DNA of 40,743 nucleotides from Chthoniobacterales bacterium (GCA_014879535.1 JACSRX010000045.1:1-40743); one strand, 5' to 3'; counted from the first letter of the stretch, positions 26,201 to 34,375 are shown. Numbers and translations: made by a program. The notes: a model not told the origin generated them from the letters alone.

Positions 26201-26345
26201 GGCAAGCCGCCAACGGCCGCCGCGCCCACCAGATATGCAGCGTGGAGATGTGCCCGTGCCGGATGGATTTCTCCCGCCGCGCATGGTCCGAGATGCGGCG
26301 GATGGGAAGGTCCACCTCGATGAGGCGCTTGGGCAGAGGCTTCAT
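23226..26345 (-). CDS. DUF1156 domain DNA methylase (adenine-specific type, with Zn ribbon)
   Basis: A 1039-residue protein. The DUF1156 start is clear (K-R-L-I-E-V-D-L-P-I, then H-I-W-W-A-R-R-P-L-A-A-C-R-A at 37-50). SAM motif I is D-P-F-A-G-G-G (191-197), zinc-ribbon cysteines are C280/C285 and C356/C358/C359, and the catalytic motif IV is D-P-P-Y (590-593). These are marks of COG1743-type N6-adenine methylases. An acidic linker (about 855-868) precedes a C-terminal helical region. It overlaps the helicase gene by four bases (ATGA), so both are translated together. It probably marks host DNA, and the helicase and ATPases act on unmarked DNA; this is inferred from related restriction-like systems. 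Confidence 0.93.
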   Translation of the reverse strand: MKPLPKRLIEVDLPIRRISDHARREKSIRHGHISTLHIWWARRPLAACRAVLCAALWPDPVDERCPRAFQIIAAERMWRWAREERARISAGSAGTFDVVRQHTSAFALTQHPTTLRAALLDFIADFANWDNSTVPAFLDTARALTAAAHYGLSADAGNAGFVEPMDEREWSEKLSTLNAQLSTAAKPLVVDPFAGGGSIPLEALRIGADAFASDLNPVAVLLNKVVLEYLPRHGARLAEAVREWGAWVKAEAEKELARFYPRGDDGSTPIAYLWARTIRCEGPGCGAEVPLVRSLWLAKKASRSVALQLLPRPEHQRCDFRILVKTPGGWVAQDDRKTNVASPGFDGTVRRGSATCPCCGYTTPVARVRVQLKERRGGADDARLMCIASTRAGEGGRFYRLPTDTDLAAVSAGREELEKRKAAHKGAFSIVPNEPLDIRGIRHTWGMIYGLETWDTLFSSRQNLALSAISKFVHDVAGRVGSDPEFGCAVATCLALNVSKLADLATSLCPWEPVAECPRHLFSRQAVPFTWDFAEGVPSGESSGSWSILTDRMAGILEAIGSDWRSASPQQASATRHPLPDDSADALVTDPPYYDAVPYSYLSDFFYVWLRRNLSGIHPELFSRDAVPKDEEIVVDRMHELSNSTHDIAFYERELQRAFGEGRRVVHPQGIGTIVFASKSTASWEAILRAVVEAGWVITGSWPIDTEMETRVSAQGQARLASSVHLVVRPREAADGTVRTDEVGDWRDVLAELPRRLHEWMPRLAEEGVVGADAIFACLGPALEIFSRYSRVEKASGDAVPLREYLEQVWAAVAREALSLVFSGASVEGFEPDARLTAMWLWTLSAGKDEEGVMKEDGDDEDEDDEGSKSGGKNPPKGFTLEFDAARKIAQGLGAHLEDLKSLVEIKGDQARLLPVSERTAYLFGKDQAAAPEPAKRKKAKQQLDLFAELTEPGVAEQAWEEKTVTKRGETILDRVHQAMILFATGRGEALRRFLVDDGVGQEAGFWKLAQALSALYPTGTSEKRWVDGVLARKKGLGL
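25797..25824 (+). repeat. Four 7-bp tandem units inside the methylase gene
   Basis: Plus-strand units AGTTGAG, AGTTGTG, CGTTGAG, AGTTGAG lie in line, with a partial fifth. They encode L-S-T-L-N-A-Q-L-S-T just before SAM motif I of the methylase. Because the unit is seven bases long, each copy is read in a shifted frame. Confidence 0.7.
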
Positions 26346-29300
26346 GACTGTGTCGATCCGTAGGCGACTCCCTCGTCATGAATGCGCGGAGTGCGCTGAT
26401 CCTCCATCTTGAGTCGGTAGTGCTCGATTTTCACGATGGGTTGCCAGGGGAGTCGGGCTGGATCGCGGAGGATATTGAGCGTGGGGTTGGGTGTGGCGCA
26501 GTGGAAGACGATGTAGAGCCAGTAATCCTGCTTGAGCCGCTCGGCCGTCTTGAATTCGTTGGCTGTGAGGGCCACTTCCCCCCTGTCGGCACGGCCCTTG
26601 ACTTCCACGAACCTCACGCATGGCGCCGCGTTTGGCTCAGCCGAAGCCGGTTTGCGGGCAACAAGGTCGAAGCCACGATTGTCCGCCTCAACGCTCTCCA
26701 CGGTGAACCCTTCGGATTCGAGTGCCTTGGTGGCGATCTGGACCGCCGTGCGCTCGACTTCTTCATCCCGGCGCATCGCACGGCCTGTGGGCGTGTCACG
26801 GTCAGGGTGCGGCAACACCCAGGCGCGTCCCAAGTGCCGTATGTCCGTGACCGAGCATTGCCGTTGACGGGAAAGCTCGCTGCGGCGGGTTTCCAAGCGC
26901 CGGTGGATTTCCTCGATGCGGTTTTCGGCCTGCTTGATCCGACCTTCGAGGCCAGCTTCCTCCGAACCACTCTCACGCTGGGTGACGAGTTCGGCGAGGG
27001 TGCAATTTTCGCGGTTCAGGATCGTGTTGAGGCTGGTTTCGACATGGCTCTCGACGATGCGCGTTTCGCGTTGGCGCTCTTTGCGGACTTCCTCGAGAAA
27101 GGGATTGAGCCCCCGCTCAAGCAGAATCCATTCGAGCTGATCCTTCGGCGGGAGATGAGATCCATCAGGAACCTCCACCGGGTTCTCGGCTGGAACGATC
27201 TCGTGGAAAATGGTGGGTGGGTGGATGGATACAGTTCCATCCATCTCGGTCTGGACAGCGAAAATGCGGCGGTTCAGGACATTGGCGCAGCCGTCACGGA
27301 TCGTCGCCGTGAACACATCGAGTTGGGCCGGGACTTCGCGATGCAGATCGTAGAAAACCGCTCCGCGCTCCAGAGCCGAGACCGTCTCTGCCTCGATCTC
27401 CGCACGGAGGGACTCGAAGAGCGGATGCCCCGGAGTCACCCATTCGGACGATGCGTCCTTTTTGAGCAGTTCCTTGTCGAAGATGACGTCCAGATACTCA
27501 CTGCCCAAGCGCCCGAACTGCGGTTCTTGCTGCTCGCCGCGTGAGAGCAGTTGCCGGGGAATCCTGCCGACGCGGTAAACATGGGAGCGTCCGCGGCTTT
27601 TGGTGAGCTTGAGCCCCACATGCTCCGACGCTTCGACGAAGAAATCCTCGATGACCTCAGGGACAAGCCTGCGCTCTTTGGCTTCGGCGGTTTTTCCAAT
27701 GATGGCCGAGAGGTTGAGTTCGCGTTTGGCCAGTCCTTCCAAAGTGGAGTTGGTGATCTCCGAGAAGCGGTGGATGTCGATGTTGGTGACGATACGGTCG
27801 AGAATGACCTGCTCAGTCTGGTTGCGCGCATACATGTCGCGCAGCATCCGTTCCAGGAGGTTAGACGGAAAAACGTCGCCCAAGACGTTGAAGATCTTCC
27901 CCGTGCGACCAGGATCGAGGTCGTCCTCGATGGCGGCAATGCGGTCGAAAAGCTTCTGCAGGACGCGACCTTCGGCGGTGTTGGTGGCGACGAAATTGAA
28001 GATTAGACAGTCCTTCTCCTGACCATACCGGTGAATGCGACCCATGCGCTGTTCGAGGCGGACAGGATTCCACGGGATGTCGTAGTTCACCATGAGCCAG
28101 CAGAACTGCAGGTTGATACCTTCGCCTGCGGCCTCGGTGGCGACCATCACCTGACATGACTCCTTGAACTCGCGCTCGGCAAAGATCCGACTCCCCGGCG
28201 TGTCACGGTCACCGATCTTCATGCCGCCGTGGATGGTCGTGAGCGAGAGACCCCATTCGCGCAGCTTGCCGAGCGGGCGGCCATCACGCCCATCGCCCGC
28301 GAGGTAATCGAGCGTGTCCTTGTGCTCGGTGAAGATGAGGAGCTTCATCGACGAGTCGGCAAAGATGCCGTGCTCGGTCAGGAGTTCCTTGAGAGCGGTC
28401 AGTTTCGTCTCGTTGGACTTGGCCTCCAAAATCCGTGCTTGGTCAATGAGCTTGCCCAAGTCTTGCACCTCGGCTCTGAGGATGGCGGGGTCAGGGTCCA
28501 GAACCACCTCCTCCAACTGGTCGATGATGGCCTGCTGCTCTTCCTCGTCCAGATCGTCAAACCCCTCGGGGATACGTCGGTTGATCTGCTCGCGCCTGTA
28601 GCCGTCCGGATCGGCCAGAATAGCCTCACGGCGCGCTTTCATGCGCTCCAAGGTGCGACGGGCTGCGTAAAGGCTGGAAGCGAAGCGGCGCTGCAGCATG
28701 GCCATCGTGAAACCAACCGCACGGGCCTGCGGTGAATTGGCTTCAGCCGCACGAATGGACTGATCCTGCACGAACCGGGTCAGGGCGTCGTAAAAGTCGA
28801 GTTCATCATCCGCGATCTCGAACTTCGCCGTCTTGACGATGCGCTTGGTGAAGAGGGATTTGACGAGATTCGTGTCGGGGTCTGGAAACGAGACGAGCGC
28901 CTCTTTGATTCGCCGCAGGTAAAACGGAGCGTCGCGGTTGACCATCGCCTGCTCCAAGCTGCTCACATCGCCGTAAACGTCACGGTCGAGGAGCTTGAGA
29001 AACAGGGCGAAATTCTCCGGGTCGCCCTTGTGAGGAGTGGCCGTCATCAGCAGGAGATGATCGGTCATGTCCGACAGGTCCTTGCCCAGCTTGTAGGCCA
29101 GCGTTTCGCGGTCGGAACTGTAGGCGCTCATCTTGTGAGCCTCATCCACGATCACGAGATCCCAGCGACTGCGGAGGAGGCTGTCACGGGCATCCTCGAT
29201 GCGGGAGACCCACGAAACCGAGGCGATCACTTGGTCATGCTCCTGCCAAGGATTTGTGCCGTAATTCGCCCGCAGAATGTCCGAGCGAATGACTGTGAAC

Positions 29301-29824
29301 TGCTCGCGGAATTTGTCCTTCATCTCGCGCTGCCACTGAAAGGTGAGGTTGGCAGGAGTGACGATGAGGACGCGTTTGATCAGGCCACGAGCCTTGAGTT
29401 CCTTGATCAACAGCCCCGCCATGATCGTCTTGCCTGCACCGGGATCGTCAGCCAGCAGAAAGCGAATCCGTGGCATCTTGAGGAAGTAGTCATAGACCGC
29501 TTCGAGTTGGTGGGGCAGCGGATCAACGCGAGCTATCGAGAGGGAGAAATACGGGTCGTATTCGTATGCCAAGCCAAGGCGCATGGCCTCGATACCAAGG
29601 CGGAATTTGCGGGCATCACCATCAAAGGGCTCCCTCTGAGGATTGACCTCCAGAAGCGCGATCTGCCCGGCATCCAGAATTGGTTGGTAGGTCTGGCCGG
29701 TGTTGACCCCCGTGGCGACGAGCTTCACCGAGGCGCCGTTGGCAATCGTGGTGATGACCTGCACCGGCTCCGGGAACAACGGTCCCCGAACGATGCTGTT
29801 GGGGAGGAGTTGATCAGCCGTCAT
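26342..29824 (-). CDS. SNF2-type helicase with C-terminal DUF3883 domain
   Basis: A 1160-residue SF2 ATPase of the SNF2/HepA group. Visible are the Q-motif region P-L-P-H-Q (Q106), Walker A D-D-P-G-A-G-K-T (126-133), DEAH (227-230), T-A-T-P-H-K-G (motif III) and motif VI Q-R-M-G-R-I-H-R-Y-G-Q. A charged coiled-coil-like stretch is near 925-960. The last ~110 residues are a DUF3883 domain with G-F-D (1051-1053) and E-V-K-G-R (1074-1078), a pattern shared with PD-(D/E)xK nucleases, so DNA cleavage or binding is possible. It is the first gene of the methylase unit and probably translocates on DNA. A 209-bp gap separates it from the response regulator gene. Confidence 0.93.
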   Translation of the reverse strand: MTADQLLPNSIVRGPLFPEPVQVITTIANGASVKLVATGVNTGQTYQPILDAGQIALLEVNPQREPFDGDARKFRLGIEAMRLGLAYEYDPYFSLSIARVDPLPHQLEAVYDYFLKMPRIRFLLADDPGAGKTIMAGLLIKELKARGLIKRVLIVTPANLTFQWQREMKDKFREQFTVIRSDILRANYGTNPWQEHDQVIASVSWVSRIEDARDSLLRSRWDLVIVDEAHKMSAYSSDRETLAYKLGKDLSDMTDHLLLMTATPHKGDPENFALFLKLLDRDVYGDVSSLEQAMVNRDAPFYLRRIKEALVSFPDPDTNLVKSLFTKRIVKTAKFEIADDELDFYDALTRFVQDQSIRAAEANSPQARAVGFTMAMLQRRFASSLYAARRTLERMKARREAILADPDGYRREQINRRIPEGFDDLDEEEQQAIIDQLEEVVLDPDPAILRAEVQDLGKLIDQARILEAKSNETKLTALKELLTEHGIFADSSMKLLIFTEHKDTLDYLAGDGRDGRPLGKLREWGLSLTTIHGGMKIGDRDTPGSRIFAEREFKESCQVMVATEAAGEGINLQFCWLMVNYDIPWNPVRLEQRMGRIHRYGQEKDCLIFNFVATNTAEGRVLQKLFDRIAAIEDDLDPGRTGKIFNVLGDVFPSNLLERMLRDMYARNQTEQVILDRIVTNIDIHRFSEITNSTLEGLAKRELNLSAIIGKTAEAKERRLVPEVIEDFFVEASEHVGLKLTKSRGRSHVYRVGRIPRQLLSRGEQQEPQFGRLGSEYLDVIFDKELLKKDASSEWVTPGHPLFESLRAEIEAETVSALERGAVFYDLHREVPAQLDVFTATIRDGCANVLNRRIFAVQTEMDGTVSIHPPTIFHEIVPAENPVEVPDGSHLPPKDQLEWILLERGLNPFLEEVRKERQRETRIVESHVETSLNTILNRENCTLAELVTQRESGSEEAGLEGRIKQAENRIEEIHRRLETRRSELSRQRQCSVTDIRHLGRAWVLPHPDRDTPTGRAMRRDEEVERTAVQIATKALESEGFTVESVEADNRGFDLVARKPASAEPNAAPCVRFVEVKGRADRGEVALTANEFKTAERLKQDYWLYIVFHCATPNPTLNILRDPARLPWQPIVKIEHYRLKMEDQRTPRIHDEGVAYGSTQS

Positions 29825-29922
29825 CTGCGATGGTCAGGGTCGAGCAGGGTTAATTCTCGGCTTTCAGGCTAAGCTGATGCCATCCAAAACTGTGCATCCA
29901 TTCGTGTAAGCCTGCCCTATTT

Positions 29923-29950
29923 CTTGCTGCCGAAGCTTTGGAGCAGCAAG
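29923..29950. promoter_or_regulatory. Inverted repeat between response regulator and helicase genes
   Basis: CTTGCTGC (29923-29930) and GCAGCAAG (29943-29950) form a perfect 8-bp inverted repeat with a 12-base spacer, in the 209-bp gap upstream of the helicase start. No T run follows on either strand, so an operator is more likely than a terminator. The neighbouring response regulator is a natural candidate binder; that is inference. Confidence 0.45.
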
Positions 29951-30033
29951 CACTGGCCTTCATTCTGGCACAAGAATCTACGGAGGCCGGGGGAGTTTGG
30001 AATCTCTGTTTGTGTCATAAAGGAGATTTCTGT

Positions 30034-31065
30034 TTATCGCCCACTCTTGAGCCGGTAGTGACCGGAGCCCTTCGGTCCAGTGAACTCTATCCTGTCGCCA
30101 AGAGCCATGAGGTCTCGTTTGGCGGTGGCGATGGATACCTTGAACTCGTCCTCGATGTCCTTGCGCCTCACTTTTTTCCGAGCCCGGAGCTGAGCAAGGA
30201 CCCATGCTTGTCGGTCGTCGGTGGTGGGCTCCAAGGACTCCTCCTCAGTCGTCGGGCCGCGCTGGTCGGAGAGGTCTTCGACTTGGAGGTCCTGGTTGAG
30301 CTGGTAGCCGGTGCGACCGGTGACCACAACCGAGTCCTCATCCGCATCAATCCCGCTTGCCTTCAGCGTCTCGACGAGCCTACGCCGGAAGGGGCTGAGC
30401 GCATCGCATATCGCGTTCTGGCCCCGCTCAAGGTCCAGCATGTCCGCCAAGGCCTTGCCGGCAAATGCCCGCGGCCTCCCGTCAGGTCGGCGTTCCTTCA
30501 GGATGTTGAGCATCCTCCACATCGTGCCGCTCGCCGGCGTGCAGATGAGCAAGCCCTCAAGCTCCACGCTCTCCTTGTAGAAAACCAGCCTTCCCCGCGC
30601 GAGTGGACGGCGGTCTTTGGACTCGGGCGGATCATCCACCGGATCGCGCGAGCCCCGGCGACCAACCTGAACGCGGCCGGCCAGGGCCTCTGCGATAGCG
30701 CTCTCCAGGGTCTCGAACGGCTTCTTTACGAAGTCGGTCGCTCCCGCCTTCATGACATCCACGGCCAGGTCGGGGCGGTCGTGCCCGTGCGCGGTCACAA
30801 CAATCACTGGAGTGTCGGCGTGGCGCTCACTCGCCCGAATCTCCTGCAGGAGGTTCTTGCCGGTTTGAATGAGCGGTGTGCGGCCGTAGCGGACGGGCAG
30901 TTCCAGGTCGAGGAGCACGTAGGAGTAGCCACAGCGGGCCATCCGCTCCCGGGCATCGGTCTGGCACGCCACGTTGTGTTGGTCGTGGCCGAGCGATTCC
31001 AGCCGATCCACGAGCGAGGCCCGGATCTCTGGATCATCCTCGATGATGAGAGCCAACGGCTTCAT
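30034..31065 (-). CDS. Response regulator with winged-helix and DeoR-like DNA-binding regions
   Basis: 343 residues. The receiver domain (1-130) has D10/D11, phospho-acceptor D53 in V-L-L-D-L-E-L-P, T91 and K115, so it should be active; a short insert follows D53. The middle part (about 150-270) ends in V-V-V-T-G-R-T-G-Y-Q-L-N, which resembles the wing of an OmpR-type winged helix. The C-terminus (about 285-343, with V-R-R-K-D-I-E-D-E-F-K-V-S-I-A-T-A-K-R-D-L) is a DeoR-like helix-turn-helix. Two possible DNA-binding regions in one regulator is uncommon. Its start overlaps the kinase stop by four bases, making it the kinase's partner. Likely targets are the operators in this cluster. Confidence 0.88.
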   Translation of the reverse strand: MKPLALIIEDDPEIRASLVDRLESLGHDQHNVACQTDARERMARCGYSYVLLDLELPVRYGRTPLIQTGKNLLQEIRASERHADTPVIVVTAHGHDRPDLAVDVMKAGATDFVKKPFETLESAIAEALAGRVQVGRRGSRDPVDDPPESKDRRPLARGRLVFYKESVELEGLLICTPASGTMWRMLNILKERRPDGRPRAFAGKALADMLDLERGQNAICDALSPFRRRLVETLKASGIDADEDSVVVTGRTGYQLNQDLQVEDLSDQRGPTTEEESLEPTTDDRQAWVLAQLRARKKVRRKDIEDEFKVSIATAKRDLMALGDRIEFTGPKGSGHYRLKSGR

Positions 31066-32201
31066 TCCTCCGCCTTTCCGGCGACGGGCAACAGAACAGT
31101 AACCGTCGTGCCCTGATCGACTTGACTCGTGATCGTCAGAGTCCCGCCGTGCGCCTCAAGCGTGCGATGGGCAATCGGCAGACCGAAGCCGGTTCCGAGG
31201 TAGCTTTTGGAAGTGCGCCCCGGAATGAAGCGCCTCACCTCCTCCAATTCGGCCGGGGCCATGCCCATACCATTGTCCTCGATCACGATTCTGACAGCGT
31301 CTGCCTGACCATCCGCCGTGACTTGCACGCGCCCCGGCTGGAACTCAGTTTCGTTGATGCTGAACGCCTCGTGGGCGTTCTTGAGCAGATTGCGTAGGGC
31401 CAATACCAGATGCATTCGCGAGGCGGAAACGCACAGGTCCTCCGAGACGGAGAAGAACACAGAAACAGCCTCGGCGTTACGCGCTGTGGCCTTGAACTCA
31501 TCCCGCACCATCGAGAGAGCGTCGTTGAGCATCGGTCCCACGCGCTCGGTCGCCCGTTCCCTCGACGGAACCTGCGTGTAGTAGCGCATGTCGTTGAGGA
31601 GCCGGTCCAGGAACGAAACCTGCCGGGATAAGCGACGCGCCGCCTTTTTGACGTTCGGATCGGCGGCTTCCCCCGGGGATGCTTCGAGCGACTCCACCGT
31701 GGCCTTCATGGCCGTGACGATGCTCCTCATTTCGTGGACGCTTGCCCCGACCAAACCCTCGTAAAGTCGGTGAGCCATTTCACGTATCGTGCGGGACGCT
31801 TTGGCCCCATGTCGTATTTCGATCTGTCTGATGTCAGCCTCGATGCGGCTCAGGCCCCGCACTCTCTTGGTGTCCATTGCCCGCCCCTTTCGCCGCCTCA
31901 CCAAGGACTGCTCAACGGCCGACTTCACATAGGCGTTCACGTCCCCGGACAACAGGCCCGCGAACACTCCAAAGTCCGAATCCGAGAGTTTATGGAGATG
32001 GTCGGCTACCTGCTTCCTGACCTCCCACTTCGGGTCGGCAGCCAGCAACCGGAGGAGCTCGGCCGAGACGGCGGGCAAGGGTCGCGTCCTCACCACCCCG
32101 CCGAGCAGCTCGCCAGCCACACGCACCCTTTCCGGCCACGGGATCGACTCCGGATCGGCCCGCAGTTCGGCAAGCTTGGATTCTATCGCCTCCGAACGCA
32201 T
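31062..32201 (-). CDS. Soluble histidine kinase with N-terminal HEAT-like repeats
   Basis: 379 residues from the ATG at 32201, one base after the stop of the upstream ATPase gene. Residues about 24-104 look like HEAT repeats (A-A-D-P-K-W-E-V-R-K-Q-V-A-D-H-L). The phospho-accepting histidine is probably H156 in A-S-V-H-E-M-R. The ATPase part has the N box N-L-L-K-N-A-H-E-A-F (271-280), G1 D-N-G-M-G-M (309-314) and G2 G-T-G-F-G-L (336-341). There is no membrane segment and no PAS or GAF domain, so the signal must be cytoplasmic; the HEAT repeats probably bind a protein or DNA. It overlaps the response regulator gene by four bases. The upstream ATPase is the likely sensor partner. Confidence 0.9.
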   Translation of the reverse strand: MRSEAIESKLAELRADPESIPWPERVRVAGELLGGVVRTRPLPAVSAELLRLLAADPKWEVRKQVADHLHKLSDSDFGVFAGLLSGDVNAYVKSAVEQSLVRRRKGRAMDTKRVRGLSRIEADIRQIEIRHGAKASRTIREMAHRLYEGLVGASVHEMRSIVTAMKATVESLEASPGEAADPNVKKAARRLSRQVSFLDRLLNDMRYYTQVPSRERATERVGPMLNDALSMVRDEFKATARNAEAVSVFFSVSEDLCVSASRMHLVLALRNLLKNAHEAFSINETEFQPGRVQVTADGQADAVRIVIEDNGMGMAPAELEEVRRFIPGRTSKSYLGTGFGLPIAHRTLEAHGGTLTITSQVDQGTTVTVLLPVAGKAEE

Positions 32202-32202
32202 T

Positions 32203-34077
32203 TCAGGCCTTGTAGCGTTCCACGCGCCGCCGGAAGGCCTCCTTGCCGCCCTCAAGCAGGGTCACGATCTGCTCCTTGCACTCGTCCACCGACCCGGTCC
32301 AAGCCGTTCGGGCGCGCTCGCCATCGGATTCCATCACAAACACGCGGGACGCATCGCCCAGCACGGGGATGTTCGGATTGTGGGTGACAAAGATGAGCTG
32401 CCTTGAGCGCTTCACCTTCAGGATGCTATCGACCACGGTCTCGAAGATGAAGCGGTTATCGAGGTTGTCCTCCGGCTGATCGATAAGCAGAGGGTTGCCC
32501 CCCTCAAGGAGCAGGATCGGCAACACCGTCGTGCATTTCTGTCCGGTGGAGAGCGCCGAAGAGTCCTTCTGCGACTCGCCAACCCTGAGCTTGATACTCG
32601 GCGCATCCTGCAATTCCACGGTTTCGAGTTCGGCGAGCTTCTCTGGCGAGTTGAACGCAGCCACCACTTCGGCGGCTTGATCGGAATTCAAACCCCCGCG
32701 GTCCATCAGTGCGGCCGGGTCGCCTCCACGCACGAGGTCCGCGAGTTGCTGCGGCGGAAGAGAGCGTGTCAGCTTCTTGGCGACGATGCTGCGCCGAATT
32801 GTCGATCCGCGCAGGGATGCGTCGATCAGCTCGCCGTAGGCGTCGGCCGCACCATCCTGATCGATGACAACCGTGATCATCGGCGCCAGTGCAGCGTTGA
32901 GCCGCTCGGCCACCTCCTTGCGGATCTGAAAGCGCCGGTCTCGAACCTCGGAAAGCTGGGTCAGGAGTTGCAGGCGGCTCTTCTCCGCCACCTTGATCCG
33001 CTTGTTGATCTCAGCCGCCTCCGCTCGGCACTCCAGCACATCGTTGCGTTTGCGCTCAAGGGAAGCCCTCTCTGCCGATTGAGCCTGATGCTGCTTGTGT
33101 TTATCGATCAGTTTCCGGAAGGCAATCTCCTGCTCGTGGTGCGCGACCGTGATCTGGCGACCACTCTCCACCACAACTTCGACGCAACCCTCGACGGCCA
33201 CCTGCGCCGCGTTGAGCCCCTGCTCAACGGCCTTCGCGCACTTGCGGAGACTGTCACTCACCTCGTTCATGAGCTGGCCGTTCGGCCCCTCCACCATCTC
33301 GCGGGTCACCTTGCCAGAGAGTTCGGCGCGGTAGCGGTCCCTGACTTCCGCCAATTCTTGCCCGTAGCGTGTGAGCCAATCGGCCACACTCGAGACAACG
33401 CGCCCCTCCCTATCCCGGAGCGCCTTGGCGGCATGAGCCCGATTTACTGCCTCAGCGATCTTGTCATCGGCTCCGCCAAAGGCCTTTAGCTTCTCCTCGA
33501 TCATCGGCAACTGCTTGATCTTTTCGTTCAGCGCAGCACTGCGCTCGACCAAGGGCGCAAGCTGCTTGGCCTGCGTCACGATTTGCAGCGTGATGTCGGC
33601 CACGGCGCGGTTCATCTCGGCCACCCGGACCGGCTCGAAGCTGTCGATGAGCTCAAGTTGGAACTTTCCATGGTCGGCAATGCTCTCCACCTCGTTCTGA
33701 CTGAAGATGTCGGCGCGGAAGAAAGCATTCTCGTCGAGCGACAGCGCCGTCGCGTTCCTCGATGCGTCAAGCACGATCGGCGCTTCGCCGACCGCTCGCA
33801 CGATGAAGTAGCGCAAGCCATCGCGTGTCTCGACTTCAAGCTCCACTCGCCCACCCTGGAGGTTGCCCTCGACGAGCGAGTCAACCCGCCGGCGGGCAGA
33901 TGGGGAAAGCTCCCTCTTCGGAAGGGCGTCGAGCGCATAACGCACCAATTCAAGCAAGGTCGTCTTGCCCGTGCCGCGCGCACCGATAATGCAATTGAGG
34001 TCTGATGCGAATTTCACTCGGGCTCCGTCCAGAAAGCCCCCAACGATGGCCAGCGAGATGAGTCGGTCGATCTTCAT
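32203..34077 (-). CDS. SMC/TrlF-like AAA ATPase
   Basis: A 624-residue ABC-type ATPase. Walker A is G-A-R-G-T-G-K-T (32-39). A long charged coiled-coil region covers about residues 165-400. The signature L-S-T-G-Q-K starts at 509, Walker B is P-L-L-I-D-Q-P-E-D-N (529-538), and the H-loop is in F-V-T-H-N-P near 563. The T-G-Q-K signature and the D-Q-P-E-D-N-L-D-N block match the ATPase part of TrlF-type defence proteins, but no PHP nuclease domain is fused here. Such ATPases often sense DNA ends or altered DNA and pass a signal to a partner. Here the next gene, one base away, is a histidine kinase, suggesting a sensor-kinase pair. Confidence 0.88.
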   Translation of the reverse strand: MKIDRLISLAIVGGFLDGARVKFASDLNCIIGARGTGKTTLLELVRYALDALPKRELSPSARRRVDSLVEGNLQGGRVELEVETRDGLRYFIVRAVGEAPIVLDASRNATALSLDENAFFRADIFSQNEVESIADHGKFQLELIDSFEPVRVAEMNRAVADITLQIVTQAKQLAPLVERSAALNEKIKQLPMIEEKLKAFGGADDKIAEAVNRAHAAKALRDREGRVVSSVADWLTRYGQELAEVRDRYRAELSGKVTREMVEGPNGQLMNEVSDSLRKCAKAVEQGLNAAQVAVEGCVEVVVESGRQITVAHHEQEIAFRKLIDKHKQHQAQSAERASLERKRNDVLECRAEAAEINKRIKVAEKSRLQLLTQLSEVRDRRFQIRKEVAERLNAALAPMITVVIDQDGAADAYGELIDASLRGSTIRRSIVAKKLTRSLPPQQLADLVRGGDPAALMDRGGLNSDQAAEVVAAFNSPEKLAELETVELQDAPSIKLRVGESQKDSSALSTGQKCTTVLPILLLEGGNPLLIDQPEDNLDNRFIFETVVDSILKVKRSRQLIFVTHNPNIPVLGDASRVFVMESDGERARTAWTGSVDECKEQIVTLLEGGKEAFRRRVERYKA

Positions 34078-34132
34078 GCATGCGAAATAGCCTCACCATG
34101 AGGACCTGCGCCAGCGGAACCGGCCAGCATCA

Positions 34133-34150
34133 TGCAACCCATACGTTGCA
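34133..34150. promoter_or_regulatory. Palindromic operator TGCAAC-N6-GTTGCA
   Basis: A perfect 6-bp inverted repeat with a six-base spacer, about 60 bp upstream of the ATPase start on the minus strand. Size and symmetry fit a dimeric repressor site. The binder is unknown. Confidence 0.5.
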
Positions 34151-34165
34151 GGCGACACCGGCTCA

Positions 34166-34375
34166 TGATGCCAAGGTGATGCCGACTGTGACACTGATGA
34201 TGCCGGTCGAGAGTAGGGCGCGGTGCCCGCATGAAGCCAAACCGGTCAGCGGGTGCGTCTCTGGTGTTGCCACTCCGTGATGCCGGAGTGATGCCAACAC
34301 GATCCGTGTCGGCCTCTCTTATGGCCAACCAGATTGATTCGACGACTCGGGTTTGCAGTCGGGAGACATGATGCC
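34166..34375 (+). repeat. Six direct TGATGCC copies with helical-turn spacing
   Basis: Copies start at 34166, 34177, 34198, 34278, 34289 and 34369. Start-to-start distances are 11, 21, 80, 11 and 80 bp, so most members lie on the same face of the helix. Two of them flank or sit within the palindrome at 34271-34290. The array resembles iterons or a multi-site operator. Confidence 0.7.
34271..34290. promoter_or_regulatory. Palindromic operator CACTCCG-N6-CGGAGTG
   Basis: A perfect 7-bp inverted repeat with a six-base spacer; one TGATGCC copy fills its centre and another begins at its right edge. Located about 165 bp before the Sak4-like gene and 195 bp before the ATPase gene. A phage-type repressor or the cluster's response regulator could bind here. 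Confidence 0.5.
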
